From Himantopus leucocephalus (Eukaryota > Chordata > Aves > Charadriiformes > Recurvirostridae), in NCBI GenBank assembly GCA_003993805.1, contig RSEF01000001.1, positions 75,492,206 to 75,556,205 of the forward strand: 64,000 nt of DNA. Reading direction: 5' to 3'. The translations under genes and the position numbers were made by a program. The notes under the pieces are model-generated. The model saw only the letters and a list, made by a program, of their open reading frames with translations, searched no databases and had not been told where the DNA came from. This document shows, piece after piece, positions 1 to 17,659 of this stretch. Each line of letters starts with the position of its first letter. Positions within the stretch are counted from its first letter, which is position 1.

Positions 1-3845
<3,845 letters not shown>

Positions 3846-6800
3846 TAACGTCATTGTTTTTCTTTTATGTATGTCTGTGGTGTGATATGGGGCAGGAGTA
3901 ATTTGTGTAACAATTTTGAAGATGAAGCGTGATGCAGATTATTTTTGGTGTGCAGGGGAGGTCTTTTTTCATATTAATGTAGACTCATGATAAATGTGAT
4001 ATTATCAAAGGATGACCACATCAAAGCTGAAGGCGAATGGAAGTTTCATTTTATGTCAATCTGATTGTGCAACCTTTGCAAATAATGAGAGTGGGAGATC
4101 CAAGATTTTCATTATTTCAAGCAAAAGATCCTTTAAATAATTGTGAAGTCACAGTGAATTGGTGGTATTGTAAATATTTGACCTTGATGGAAATGCTGTA
4201 TGGTCATTTGTGTTGATTTTGGTGGGAGAGGAGCTTTTTCATTAAAATTACATTTTCTTCTTTCCATGTGATGTTCTAACCAAGAGCACTGGGAACAATT
4301 TAGAATAAACAGGACATAGGGCAATGGCACAGTCATGTTCTCTGTTAGTCTTATTTGCTTAAATTATTTGTAATGCCTCTGAGAAAGTCCTCAAGCAGCT
4401 TTTGATACTCTAACATTCATTTTCTTATTTACAATGAAGGTATGAGTAACTGGAAGTCTGGTAATTCTATTGTGGAGGTGGAATATGGGCATCACAGTGT
4501 GGGAGGATTATATCGTTTATTGAGCGTTTGTTATAGATGGGACCTGTAGGCCTTTTGGAGGGAGGGTTAGTTGAAAACTGTCATTGCTTTCCATGTTTGT
4601 AGCAAGGAGAGATTTAGTTAGCAGGAAAGGAGTTAATCTTCTCCGAAATAGCTGTGGAGAGAGCTTTGTTTATTTTTATTTGGGGAGCTTGCAAGTTTGA
4701 TATCTTAAAGTACTTCTAACCTTAGTCATTCAAAAACCTTGAGTCAAGTTACCATAAACTCTGTGAGATCAGCTTAAAAATCATGATTTATTTGTTAGGA
4801 AAATAGAAGTGTGAGGTTCTTTTTCTTTGACTTGTTTTCTGACCCACTAGGTTATATTGGAGCTATATTTGCAGGCTTTTCTCCACAACCATAAAGGGTA
4901 GAAACTTTTTCAATGAAGGGTGAGACTCTTTGTGGGAGGAGCTGAAGCACTGATAAAAGAAAAAATACTGAGACAATTGACAGCACTACTATTAGGTCTC
5001 ACAAAAAGCCACGCTTGGTAACCTGTCTGCAAGGCCTCAGCTTGTGCCCAACTTGGGGTTACTTTGGGCATCAGTGGGTCAGTATAAAGTATTGAAAAGC
5101 AAATGCTATCTATTAGGCAACTAAGGACCCTCCCCTCTGATACAGAACTAATACCCATTACTCATGCCACCTCAGTGGGTTGATTCAGATGGACAATTGT
5201 GTACCATGCAATACCTTCCGTCCATGCACAACACAGCTCTGCTTTTGCCCAGATTTGTCTCCTGAAGCGTATTCTGTCTGTGGTCTTCAGTCTGCATTGG
5301 CACCCTCTTAATTCCTGGATGTAGATTAAGGTTTTGTTGTTCTTTCCTAGTCCGTCTCTGATGTAAGTCTTTTGGCACTTTCTAGTTGCATGCCCACTGT
5401 ACGGTAAGGGGAAGGTACTCGACTTTAAACATCTACAAACTGGAGCATTCTTGGTGAGATGTTGCTTACGCTGGGATGTGTTCTGAGAGTTGTTCTGATA
5501 CAGGCTGAGATTAATTGTGCTTGTAGTTATTGCTGTTTTGGAGAACAGCACGTGTTCCCCAAGACTAAGGGGGTTTGTTACTACTGTTCAAGTCTCTGGA
5601 CTAGTGCTTTTAGAGGACTAGAGGAAGCTGAGTGTGCCAAATCTGACATACCCGTATGCATATATAATCTCGATCCCAGTGTCGACTAATAGTCCATTTT
5701 TGGGTTTTGTCATCAAGAGAAGCATTTGATTTGCACCAGAACAGAGCAAGGGAGCCTGGTGCAAACTAACAAATGGTCTAGACAATGAAGTGCCAGTCTA
5801 GTGTGAAGAAGGCAAACCATCAACTTGACCTGACAGACACCCTCTATTAGTGTTTATGGTTCTGACTAGGGACTTATTTATTGAACCAGGCTGCTTTGGG
5901 ACTGGTGTAGCTTTTAGAAAGCCTACCGAGGTCTGTAGCTAATACAGCCTCAATCTTCACTGTGCATTTTTGAATTGTACAAATGCCTGTTGATTAGCCT
6001 AGATAGATGTTATCACATCCATATGTATTAGAGCGTAACTTCTCTCATGAGGCCTTTTAGATAAGATTGCCTAAGCCAACCATAAATAGTACATTACAGG
6101 ATTACATTATTACATAATAAGTTAGTGCAGAGGTTTGGAAGTGAAATCTCTTGGTCTCATTCAAGTTCTGTCCCTGGGACATTATAAACACCAGTGGGTG
6201 AGTTACCAACATTGTACTTGCTGTATTTTGCCATCCATAAAAAAAATGCCTTTTGCTTCCTTCCCCTTCCAAAATGTAGTAGACTTTTCCACTGTGAGGA
6301 GACAACCCGCACAAGTTTGTCCTAAAATTACATTAATGTAACATGCACTACAGTTTCTTCTCGCTTAACAGACTCTGTAAGTGTATGGAAGCAACATTTC
6401 ATTAGTAAGAGGGGATCCTCTGCGTCATTGGCAGCCACCTTCTGCATGGAAAGCCCAACATCTGCTGCTTGGCTTGAGGTCCAGGTCTAACTACCACTAT
6501 TTGGAAAAAAAAAAGAAGTGTACAGCACAATGTTTCTTATAAACCAAATTTTTGAAGCACATGGCGAATTTTTGCATGCAAATCTTAAAACTCCTCAGGA
6601 TTGGGATTGGGAAATAGGTTGTCTGAGGTGGAAAGATTGGCTTGCAGCATGGAATCATTTTTTCTGAGTCAAAAGGAGTTTGCTTGGATTTTTTTCTCTC
6701 TGGCTTAATCCATAGGAAATAATCGAATTTAAGAGGGACTTCTTTTGTATTCAGGTTCGAGGATTTAAAGGCGTGTTTCAGAATATAGAGAGTTTCCACA

Positions 6801-6849
6801 TAAGTATGATTAGAAGTAAGGGAAAAATATATGAATTGCACTCTGAAGT

Positions 6850-6906
6850 AAATTACTAGTATCTGCATTTTGCAGATGGAGAGACTGAAGTAAGAGTTCA
6901 AGGTTT
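6850..6906 (-). repeat. Possible MIR-like SINE relic (antisense)
   Basis: The stretch with attttgcagatggagagact followed by gaagtaagagttcaagg resembles the reverse complement of the MIR tail (…ttttacagatgaggaaactgaggc…). It is short and diverged, so this is pattern similarity from memory only. Confidence 0.35.
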
Positions 6907-8144
6907 AACTATTTCAGAAGTGGTTTCTAATTGTGTATGTCTTATACTGGCTACCAGTGCTAGACACCTGGGTCGACGCGGGTATCTGAAAGCTTCGGAT
7001 AGATGGATAGAGTACATTAGCCTCAGAGCTGAGAATCCCTTTCTCTAAGTCCCATGCATGCTTAGTTCCTGGGACTTGGCTGTCTCTTGCCGGAAAACAT
7101 CTCAGCTGTGCAGCGAAGAATTCAGGGACTGTTCAGTGCAGGAAGTGATTCATCTGCAAGCAAAGCTAGTTCACCTATAGGCAGGCTAGCAAAGTTGCCT
7201 TTGACAATCTTTGTTGGGATTGAAATGTCCCAGCTCCCAAATTACTTTAGTGCATCCTGAAACCAAAAGGTTTGAGGCCATGAATTGAAAAAAGCCTGAA
7301 GACTACTTCTGGATGACTGCATTTGTTCTACAGCATGAACAAAATGGATATTATAACTGAAAAGTTGCAACTATCCTCTCTGCACCTTTCTTGTATTTCA
7401 ACTTTTGAACATGGTAATATTACCACTGGGGGAAAAAAAAAAAAGGACTTTATTTTGTTGGGCATGTTTCATTTTTATGGTAATTTGGCCTCATACATAA
7501 CTCAATCTCTCCAGGTTATAGAAGATTTTAAAATGTTTACAGGAGGGATTGAGTAAAAATGTAGCATACTGGTGGACCGGCACTTTAACTGGTGTAAGGA
7601 AAAGCCAGTAATGGTATAACAATGCCAACTGAAGATCTGGCCCCAAATACAGCATATATTCAGCTTAACAGAGGAGTCACTGAGGCAGAGAAACCAATAC
7701 AAATCAAAAACTTTATGCTTACTGCACCTTTCCTTAAGAAAAGTATGTGTATGTTATATCACAGACACAAGTATGTTGTTTCATTAGAGATTCCACCTAA
7801 ATGAGTATTTTTTTAAAGACCAGTCCCCATACTTTCAGACTGGGTAGCACTGGTTTGTGTTAAGGAAGTATCCTGGTGGCATTAGCATTTACTTTCTTTT
7901 CTCACATGGACTGTACAGTCAGTCATGGGCACACAAATATTTCATAATCTCTAAGGGAACAGATGATACTTTTATCAAGTCGCTTTCGAAATTAGACCTA
8001 AGCACTTTATATCATTGATACGCAGCCTGGACTTCACTATTCAACTGTTCTTTTACTGTCATACTAACATAATTCTTGTAGTGCATGCTTTATTTCAGTT
8101 GCTGAAATAACTTTATTGCTGTTGTACCAAAGCAGTCTCCTTGT

Positions 8145-8171
8145 AAAAAAACAAAACAAAAAACAAAGAAA
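8145..8171 (+). repeat. A-rich (CAAA)n-like simple repeat
   Basis: A short A-rich run interrupted by single C and G bases, of the aaaacaaaac type. No flanking element is recognisable. Confidence 0.6.
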
Positions 8172-11100
8172 GCTTCACATGTGCATTAGAGCACCCATCT
8201 TAATGTGGCATTAAGATCAATATATTGGTTTGAAAAAGTAGAGAGAAGGAAAACAATTTGCTTGGCAGGCATCAGTAGACAAGTGCAAAATCAGCACATA
8301 TACCAAAACTTAATCACTTTAGTGTCATGGAAACTGTTACCCAGTATCACCTTTGGCAGGAGTACAGCATTGCAAGGCTTTCTAGGGACAGAACCAAGTC
8401 ACCCTTTTGTGTCAGGAGGTTTCTGTTGATTACTATTCTATCACCATTTGACATTATTAAATATTTTAAAACTTGTTTTAAACATTTCGTGCTTGAGGAG
8501 GGCAAAAAGAAGCATCCAATTTGGCAGTGAAGATGCATGATCCAATTAAAAAAGAAAATCACTCCCGACTATTGGAACGGGAAATCAGTTACTCCTACAC
8601 ATGCGCTCACACCCGTTTAACTTACTAAATTCCATTTCTATCACCTTTATTCATGCTGCTCAATTATACCACCTTGTACATTGTTTATCCTCTTTATGTT
8701 GTACTTCGTCTTCATGTACCTACATTGCTGCTGCTAGTTATTGTCTATCTGATATTTGCCAAACTTAATTTATAAGCTCTTCTAGATAACTTGAAAGCCA
8801 TATAATTTGAGTAGATGTTGTGCTCCATACCTGTATTTTCAATGAGATCCTCTGCTGACCACCCAGATTTATGTGGGCAAAAGACCATGATATCCTTACC
8901 AAAGTTAGAAAGTAAACTTGACTCTTCCACTAGAACAATTTTGTCTTTTTTTAAAAAACTTTTTTAATTATTTTTTTTGAAGAACCACAAAAAGCTAGGC
9001 CTGTGATGTGTTCAAGCTTCACCGGAGTCTCCTAGCAGTGAGACAGTTACTCAAAGGCAGTGTAGGTAGGTCTGTAGCAGCAGTACTTATATGGTCTACT
9101 GGAGATGCAACAATTGCATAACTGAGAAACAGGGTTTCAGCAAAAGAACCTAAGCCAGACCCTCCTCATGACAGTGCAATGTCTTTCTGTTAGTGAAACA
9201 ACAGTGTGTAACTAGCTGAGTATATATTTTTAGTTAAAATGAAATAAGACCGGAATTTTCATGCATGAATGTCTAGAGATGACTGCCTTTACATGTATTT
9301 AGATAACTAACTAGAGCAACCGATTTTTTGGAACGATGCTGCTGTTGAAGTCCATGATTGCTCTGAGTTCATGTGAAAACTGGGCACCTTCAGACAAGGC
9401 GAATGAAAAATTTAGACATTTTTAGATTTTGGTCTGCATCAGTTCAATTAGTCCTCATTTGCCCTGAAATGTTCTTCTCTATTAACATCTACAGTGCTTT
9501 CTCAGTCCCAGCAACGTTCTCTACCCCTTATTCGTTGCAGTGTTTTCTCATTACCACAGTCTTTTTTCATCTTTATCCCAAACTCTCTGGCATTAATCAG
9601 ATTGTTTCTTTGGACTTTGTATGCAAGTATCCTGTCTTTATTTGCAATGTCATGGTAGACCTGAGCCATTCAGATGTGTATATGTGATGCCACATTCACC
9701 ACATAGAGCAATGAAGATGAGAAGTAAAAAAGCCCCTGAGGGCTCTATGAGAAGAGTAACATACGAGGAAAGTTCTGCCCATTTGAGAGATGCTGGATTG
9801 GCAAAGTCATCCAGCTAGGTTTGTTGTTAATTTGCCGTATTGTTGCACGTAGGTGAAGCCAGGAAATGCCAGGGGTCATAAGATTGGGTTTTTTTCTGTT
9901 TAGGTTTTGCCTGTGTGGGACACTGCCTAAGTAAATTGTACATAAATTATGGTCAGTTTTTGGGGGGAAGTGGGAGAAAAAGGCTTTCAAAGGCTTACAA
10001 GGTGTTTAAGCTATAGTCCACATTTTCCAATGAAGATTGTTCTTAACTCTAAGACTGGCAATATTTCTTTTATTTCTCCGCTTTTTTAAGGAATGTGATC
10101 TAATCTAATAATTTCAAATCATAGAGGAATTCTGTCTTTATGATCTCATAATTCAGAGATATCCCCCACTGCAAGAAAAATATGAGGGGACTTTTACAGC
10201 AAAATATAGAGTAACTTACTGTTTAAGACATTAGGGAAAAGTCAGACTCACCATGGTAGTCCTCCTAACATAAGACTAAGCAAATCCTCTATCTCCTGTT
10301 TGATTCCAGGACTATGAATTTGCTCTTGAATGATTTATAAAAAATGGGGGGGTTGATACTTGTTGCCTATCAGAAGGCCTCTTAGTGTTGTGAACTAGAA
10401 AATGGCACCATACTGAAGACTTAGTCTTCGACTACACCTGATTTTGGAGGTAGTGAACCTAACCAGTGGGGAACAGGCATAGCATTTTCTCTCTTGTGTA
10501 ATCCTTGTAAAGCTGTATTTGTCTAGAGGCCAAATTGAACTCAGGTGTAATTGAAGCATCCTCAAAGCCACATTACCCAGCGTGTGGAGAAGGCTAGGCC
10601 AATAAATAAGAATCAAGCACCATGCAGAGAGCCCAGTTCCTGCTGCAGACACACTGCTCCTGAATCCTTACATTCTGCCTGTACTGTATAAAGCAGAGAG
10701 GATGAAATGGCAACTTTTAACTACCCTCAAATGACCTCTCGCAGGGGAAGTTCACTAGTCTCATTTGTAGCATCGTGTCAATTTGGGGGTACCAAACCAC
10801 TTTACTGGAGGGTGAGGGTGGGACCTAGACCAACTCTATGTGTCGTTAGTTCTTTCTGTATCCCAGTGTGCAATGGTGACATTCATCTTTTTCCATCCCC
10901 AGCACCTGACTGTCTGGCCTGTGATTGCTCTCCTGTTTGGGCTTGCAATGCCCTTCCCAGCCACTGAAAGACAACGCAGCTCAATCTGTTGCAATGATTC
11001 CATTTTGCAGTTGTTGAAATAAACACACCCAATGCAGTTGTTTGTCTTGCATTTGGGATTTATGTTTTCGTTTTTAGGGCACAATTGAAATTTTCAGCTG

Positions 11101-14100
11101 TAATTTCTCATTGTTTTCTGCACAGCCCAAGAAAATTAACACCACTTTATATATTTGAGGAAATAATGTCATTGAGGTAATAAACAGAGAATTCAAGAAA
11201 TCCAAAATGACATCTCTTTTGAGAACCACGCAATTTTGGAATATGGCAAAGAAATGTGAGACATTGCCTGTTTCTATATGTTGAATAGCACCTATTAAGT
11301 CTTAAGTTTTAAGCAAATACTAACTGGCAGTCAGGAAGACAATTTTTTTTTCAAAATGTGTATGCTTCTGGCAAAGTATAGTTGACAGTCATCTGTTTTG
11401 CACATGGTTTGCATTTATGCACTCACTGGTGGAGCTAGGGGCTTAAATTTACCCTCCTGTTGCAGGTGAGGTTGTGGTATAAACAGTATAACCAGTAGAG
11501 AATTCTGTCTTACCTTCAGTGTGAGGAGATGGGAGAAGTGGCCTGATCAAAGCTTCCAAAGTGTGAAAGGCTTGTGTGTAGGTTCAAAAGAACAGAGTAA
11601 GCTGGAGGAGACAATGTACTTGGCAGTTTAGTGCCACCAAACCTTTGTGATAATGGTCATTGACAACAGAGGGAATTACTGCAAATATATTTGGGCAAAA
11701 TTTGGCTTCCAAATCTTAATTTTGCCTTATACTTTGTTGTTGTTGCATTTAACAATGTCAGCTATTGGCAAGTCCAGTTCCCTTCTTTTCTCTTGGGCTC
11801 TAAAAGCTGTAGGAAATGTGCTCTCAAGCAGATTTCTTACGTTCTCCTTCATTCTTGAACAAGACTTCTCAACCATCTGTACCATCTCTCCAGCACATAC
11901 AGCACCGTGTGAGGACAAGTTGCACCACCTTTCCCATGTTATTGCCTAGCTGTTTTTAATCTCAAGTGGCCAATTTGTTTTGCTTTCGTTACAAATGGGA
12001 AGGGAGTGGAGAAAAAAGGAGAGAACAGTCTGAACCAAATGTCCTCATTAAGCTTATTTCTTCATAGTTAACTTAAAACTCTACACATGCTTGCAAGTCC
12101 TTAATTTACTTAGGTCACTGTTACTCAAGGGAGTAATTTGATTCCAGTGTAGCATCTCCCATAGGTAAAGATCATTCCCATTAGTAGGGCTTACACAATC
12201 AGGACCTAAAGCAAGTTTCCTTGAGTGGTACAACCTGCAGAATGATGTAATTTATGGCGGAGGAGGTTAATTTGGTGTGGCAAAAAGGGGGTTGTCTTAT
12301 TAAAGAAGATTACTCAGAGGCACAGACTTCTTGTTGTAATAAAGATTTCTCTCATATTTAAGGAATGCCAATGAAAACAGGGAAATATTTATTATTTGAT
12401 CTTGGCTATGTAGCTCTTTTAAAAATAGCACTAACTACGAATGTACCAAATAACTGTGTCAGCCTTTATCCTACCAATTACTGTGCCTGCTGGCATGATT
12501 ATTCAACACGTCTTCACAACAGAACAAAACAAAAAATCCCAATACCATAATGTGGGACCACATCAGGGTGTAGACAGTCCCTTCCAAATGAAGAAAATAA
12601 AACCCACGCTGACATCAAAGAGCAGACGTGGAGATAGTAAAAAAAATCCTAGCTTGCCTTAGTAAGGCGTTTTTCAGAAGTGCTCTGGATGCATCAGACT
12701 TTCTTTCTAGCACCTTTTTTTCATTCTTCCAGTAATGCCCAGAGTTCTCATTCAGAATGAGCATGGGGCATGGCTCTCAGAGAGAGCCCATGCCATCTAA
12801 GAATGCCATCTGCTGTCTCCTAAGAACAGTTTGCGTTGTTTAGATATGCTTTTGTCTGGACCATAAAGGAGCAGAAGTATACGTACAGATTGTAGCTAAC
12901 TGGTATCAGCAGGAGTGTGTTGGGTTCCCAGTTGCTCACTTGTAATTACTGGCTGTTGCTGTCTCCGTGACGGGCGAGGGAAGATATTGCTGTTCCAGAT
13001 CAAAATAGTAAGGATATGATCTACTCTGTTTTCTTACGTTCTCTCCTAGATGACATGTTTACTGCATCTGATGTTGTCCCAAGCTTACTTCAAATGTCAT
13101 TTCATAGTATGATTCCAATTGGCTAAATTGTGTGTTGCTTATTAATTTAAGAACTTGTAAGGAATGATTTGAAGTTCTTTGTTCATTTTCTCTTAAGTAC
13201 GTCTATTAATTTGTCACTGGACTGTTGGGACTTTTTAACGTGCCTGAAGCTTTCTCATCCTCTCTTGAAGAGGTGACTAACACGCTGGGTAGCATTTGTC
13301 ATGGAAGTGGGACACAAGAGAGTTCATAGAAGAGTGTTTTGCTCGGGACACAAGGCGGTACATGAATGGTCCATGCCTCTGGCATCATTTCAATTAATTC
13401 TGTTTGTCCCAGCCTTCTAAAAGCATTGTTAGATGCCTGTGGTCATTGTGATTTTCACAAAGCATTATCAAAATATAAGCAAAGCACAGAGCAGTAGACC
13501 AGTCAGATAGTTCTCTCAACCAGGGAATACATTTTAAGTCTACTGTTTAGCCTCCAAATTATTTTTTTAGTGGTGATCTGAATTTGTAATAATATTGCAT
13601 GTTGTGCAAGTGCTCTAGGAGGAAAAAAAAACCCAAAGCACACTGAGTTGTGAGGGGGCAAATCTGAGGACATATATTTAAAAATTTCAGTGGCTACATA
13701 AATCTATTGGACACCTTCCCTCTTCTCTTTAATCTAGCTTCTCCAAAATCAGCTGCTGCCCTTCTGAGTTAACATCTGCTTGATATTACTGTGCTAGTTG
13801 AGAACACGGGAATATTGGCTGGTATGAATAACAAACTTTTCTATGCTTAAGATGTTCACTGATGGAGCAAATAATTTATTTTTCTGATCATGGGGAAGTA
13901 TTGACCAAAGGCAAACTACAGCCCACCTAACCTGCCCAGTCTCTTAACGTTTTATCAAAGTTTTCTTTCTGCCAGGAAAAAGGGAAGGAGATCAGACATC
14001 TTTCTTAATCTCCCTTTTTCCCAGAGGCAAATCCAATTTCTGTTTAACACATGTAACAATAACCTATCCCATATGTGTTTTGCCCTTTGTTGCAACTATT

Positions 14101-17100
14101 TTTTCTGAGTTGTCTGAATAGCTATGCCTCTTATTTTTTCAGTTTTAGATTATCTTCTCCTGGTTTGCCCTGCCACATCAATCACAATTCAGAAAACATC
14201 TGCTAGCCCTCTGCAAAGAATCTTTTTTTCAACTTCAATAATGCTAAAGCTGCTCAACATTTTTACATCAGAAGCACTTTTGACAGAAAGTAGCTCATGG
14301 AATAAAAGAAATAGAAGAAATTATAAAAATTCTATTTTTGTCACTTTTTGCATAAGGCTTACTAAATTTTGTTTTCTTTAGGAGTGGAAAGATCTATAGA
14401 AATTCAATTTCATTATCAGATTCCAAAACCTCCTCTCTAAATTTTCTTCAAGTGTCTCATCTTTCAATCAGATACCATTCTTGCAGAGGGCTTCTCTTTT
14501 TGAAGGCAGTAGTACACACCTGGTACGAGAACTGGAACATACCTATATATCTTAGAAGTATAATCTGTGGGTTTGTTTTCTTTTATATTACTGTTAACAC
14601 ATTAAACTAGCAGACTCTCTGGCATTTCTGTCTTGTTTTGCATTGTCTGTTGGGTTTAGTGATTTTATTTTTTTTCTGCAATAACTGTTGGTCCTTGTTG
14701 TTCAGCACATTTTACCAATTGATGTTTTCTTGTAGGTTGTTGCTGTACATTGGTTTTTAATATGTGTTGGAAGTCACCAAAAGATAAAGTTCCTTTTAAT
14801 CAGGTTTGATGTCTTGGTCAGAAATAAAACCAGTATGTCAATGTATCCATATACACAGGCTTTACAAAGGCCTGTTTTAAATCTAACAGTTCTGTTGTTT
14901 AGTATGAATAGTGCCCAATGAAAGTGTTCAGGGTTGAGTCTCACCCTTGCCCTCCCAATATAGATGAAAAATTAAATTCAAGCTTTAGCCCATCTTTTGC
15001 TTTTCACATTCCAGTGTTGAGATTGTTATTTCACTTAAAATCTTTACTTTGGAGGGGGCCAAATTCCACTTGGATTTATTTATATCTGTAAAGAATTTAA
15101 TTTAGCTGTTCAGTTTGCAGCAGGAGAGCCTTAGGATTCCTTCTTGACAGCTTATTATATGTAAAAGGAAACTCAAAATAAATAAACGTTTAGTTCCAAT
15201 GCATTCCAGCAATACATGCACAGTCTGTACAAAAATCTTTTTAATTGTGCAAGTTGTAAAGAAAGCTCCAAAGAAAGTTACAAAGAAAGTAAATATCAAT
15301 AAAGAAGCATTCTTTCATCTGACAAATACATCTTTGTGAAAACTACAGCTGTTAATTTTTCTGTCCAAACATACTGGAGCTACCTAGTGAGTTAAAGGAG
15401 TTTTTGCTTATTATATCAGAAGGCATTTTTTCCCCTAAAGCTCTTTTATTATCTGATGCCTGCAAGCAGAGTTTTAAGTCTAATCAGATTTATAAAAATC
15501 AAAAGTAACAGTCTTATTGCTGTGGAAAAGAAAAAAAGCTGGAGTTTTAGGTATTCTGAGATGGGACTGATTAACCACTGAATAGATGAGTCCCTAAATC
15601 TAAACTCTTTTCTTAAAACTAAGACGTAAAGTTGTTCAGATGTGTCTGGTCACATCTTTTCAAGGATTTTGGCGTTGTACCATGCATTTTCATTAACAGC
15701 ATTTTTAATAGTTTAAAAGAGAAAACAAATCCCACATATGTATCAAGGCAGTAACACAGCAGTGATCACACATCGTATAGTTTGCATAAAATTTTACATT
15801 ACCTGATCAGATAACCTTCTATTTTTAGTTCTCAAAATACTCCTGAAAACCCTACATGACAGTGATTTTGAAAATGTCATGCTATGTCTCTCCAAACCCT
15901 AGTCCCAACTATGCCCATTAAGCACTATGCAAAGTTAAGAGGTAGAGTGAGTTTTCTTTTCTAGGGCTATATAGCCTGTGTTTGTCTTATATGATTCTGC
16001 GCTTGTACATAGATAGCTATCTAAAGAAAAAGTTTTAGGGTTTATCCAGTATTTTGTTGAACTTTTTCTGTCATGAGAAAGCAAAACTTAGTGCAGCTCA
16101 TGGTATGCCAGTTATGATAGGCTTAGAGTGTTTAACCCACAAGAAGATCAATTTTTGTCATCAATGTTTTTTTCTCCAAGTACGACAAGACTGTAATATT
16201 ATCATCCCTGGATGCACTTTTGCATTTGCAGGATCCCTGTTAACATTTGTAACCTTGCTAGCTTTTACCTTTTCTAAACCTGTTCACCAGAGCATCAGGA
16301 GAAGGAGCTCAGACAAAAGACTCTCTATTATTTGTAAGACAGAAAGGATTATTTAACGATGAACAAAAGGGGCTGATGTCCACTTACCTGGGGAGCTATG
16401 AGAATACAGTTAAAAAATAACGCTGTTCATGACCCTGAAATTTTGGCAACTTGACAAAGGTATTTGTAACCCAACAGTCATTAGTCCTCCACTTAAATGC
16501 TGGTACACTCATAACTGAAGACCAAGTGCTTTGCACTCATTTCTGTTACCGTGATGCTTTAGTACTTACAGGTGTCCCTAGTTCCTTATTTCAAAAACTA
16601 CATCCTTAGGGCACAGTAATGTGTACTGTCATTCCTCAGAGCTGTGTACAAACGGTATTTGGCATTCTGAAATTCCTTCATCATTATCTCAGTTCAGAGG
16701 TTACTTAACTATTGGTTTGGGGGGTTTTATGTTCACTTGACCAGACTGAAGACGGTACAGCATTTTGACACATTCCTATACAAGTTTTCTTACTGAATCC
16801 AGCGGGACAGGACTAGACCAAAATTTGTTCCTGTAATGGAGCTTGAAAGACTGTTCTCTGTCACAGCTGTGTTTGAGCAAAAACAAATTTAAAAAAGTGA
16901 AAGTGTGGTGGATCATTTCACTGAGAACTGGTACAGTCATCTTGCCAGACTGTCTTTGGTTTTGCATAGCTCTGTAGGGAGAGGGGCGAATAAAAGCTCT
17001 TCCTATTTGTGATCCTTCACAGTGATTAAGTATAGGTAAAACCTTTACAATAAGCCCAAGAACAGTTTTCTCCGAGAGTACGTTTGTCCTGCCAGCAGAA

Positions 17101-17452
17101 AATCAAAGCTATTTCCTGGGAAAGGGTGACAGCTGATTCTTGCTGGCCTAGGAACTGCCAGGGCTCCTGCATGCCCTTTACCTGCTTTACTTTCAGCCCA
17201 TCTTTAGGATTCTCTGTCTGGCAGTGAATACTTGACCTCATTCTCCCCCTCTCAGCATAAGACTACTTTACAGCACACTGTGGTCCTTGTTCAAAACAGC
17301 CTCAAAGTTAACTTACTGAACTTCATTTGTGTTTTTGCTCAAAATGGTCTTTTTTTCTGTAATGTGCAATATTCAGTAGGCGGTTAGTTGCTGCTTTTCT
17401 CTTCATGCTCCTTCTCTGTATGCAGGTAGCTGCATGGGAGGGACGCTACAGC

Positions 17453-17477
17453 TTTTTTTTTTTTTTTTTTTTTTTTN
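17453..17477 (+). repeat. Poly-T run ending in a single N
   Basis: Twenty-four T residues followed by one undetermined base at 17477. This is probably a sequencing or assembly limit in a homopolymer. The run sits about 180 bases upstream of the recognisable CR1 copy and reads as poly-T on the + strand, the same strand as the CR1 coding direction, so it is not that element's A tail. Confidence 0.8.
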
Positions 17478-17659
17478 GCCTGGACCTCATCCTCAGCTGA
17501 ACTGAGCTAAGATCAAATGGCTGGAGAATAAAGTTGAGTTTGTAGGAGCCTACCTAACATGCTGGGACTGGAAAGATAAGCAAGGTCTTCTAATCAGCAA
17601 GCAACTTTATAAGAAAGTGAACACTTATGTACTTTGAACAAAAAGGTATTAAAAAAGGC

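Noticed and set aside
5162..5551. A 129-codon antisense open frame in intron 5
   Set aside because: No recognisable domain, no matching splice signals and an overlapping second frame of equal plausibility. Chance is the best explanation.
6497..6901. A 134-codon antisense open frame
   Set aside because: Low-complexity Phe/Lys/Ile-rich translation of AT-rich DNA, overlapping a possible MIR relic. No domain seen.
11647..11949. Open frame of 100 codons in intron 5 (and similar ones at 9373, 38663 and 45154)
   Set aside because: No family resemblance, no splice context, no codon bias, and lengths expected by chance in AT-rich intron.
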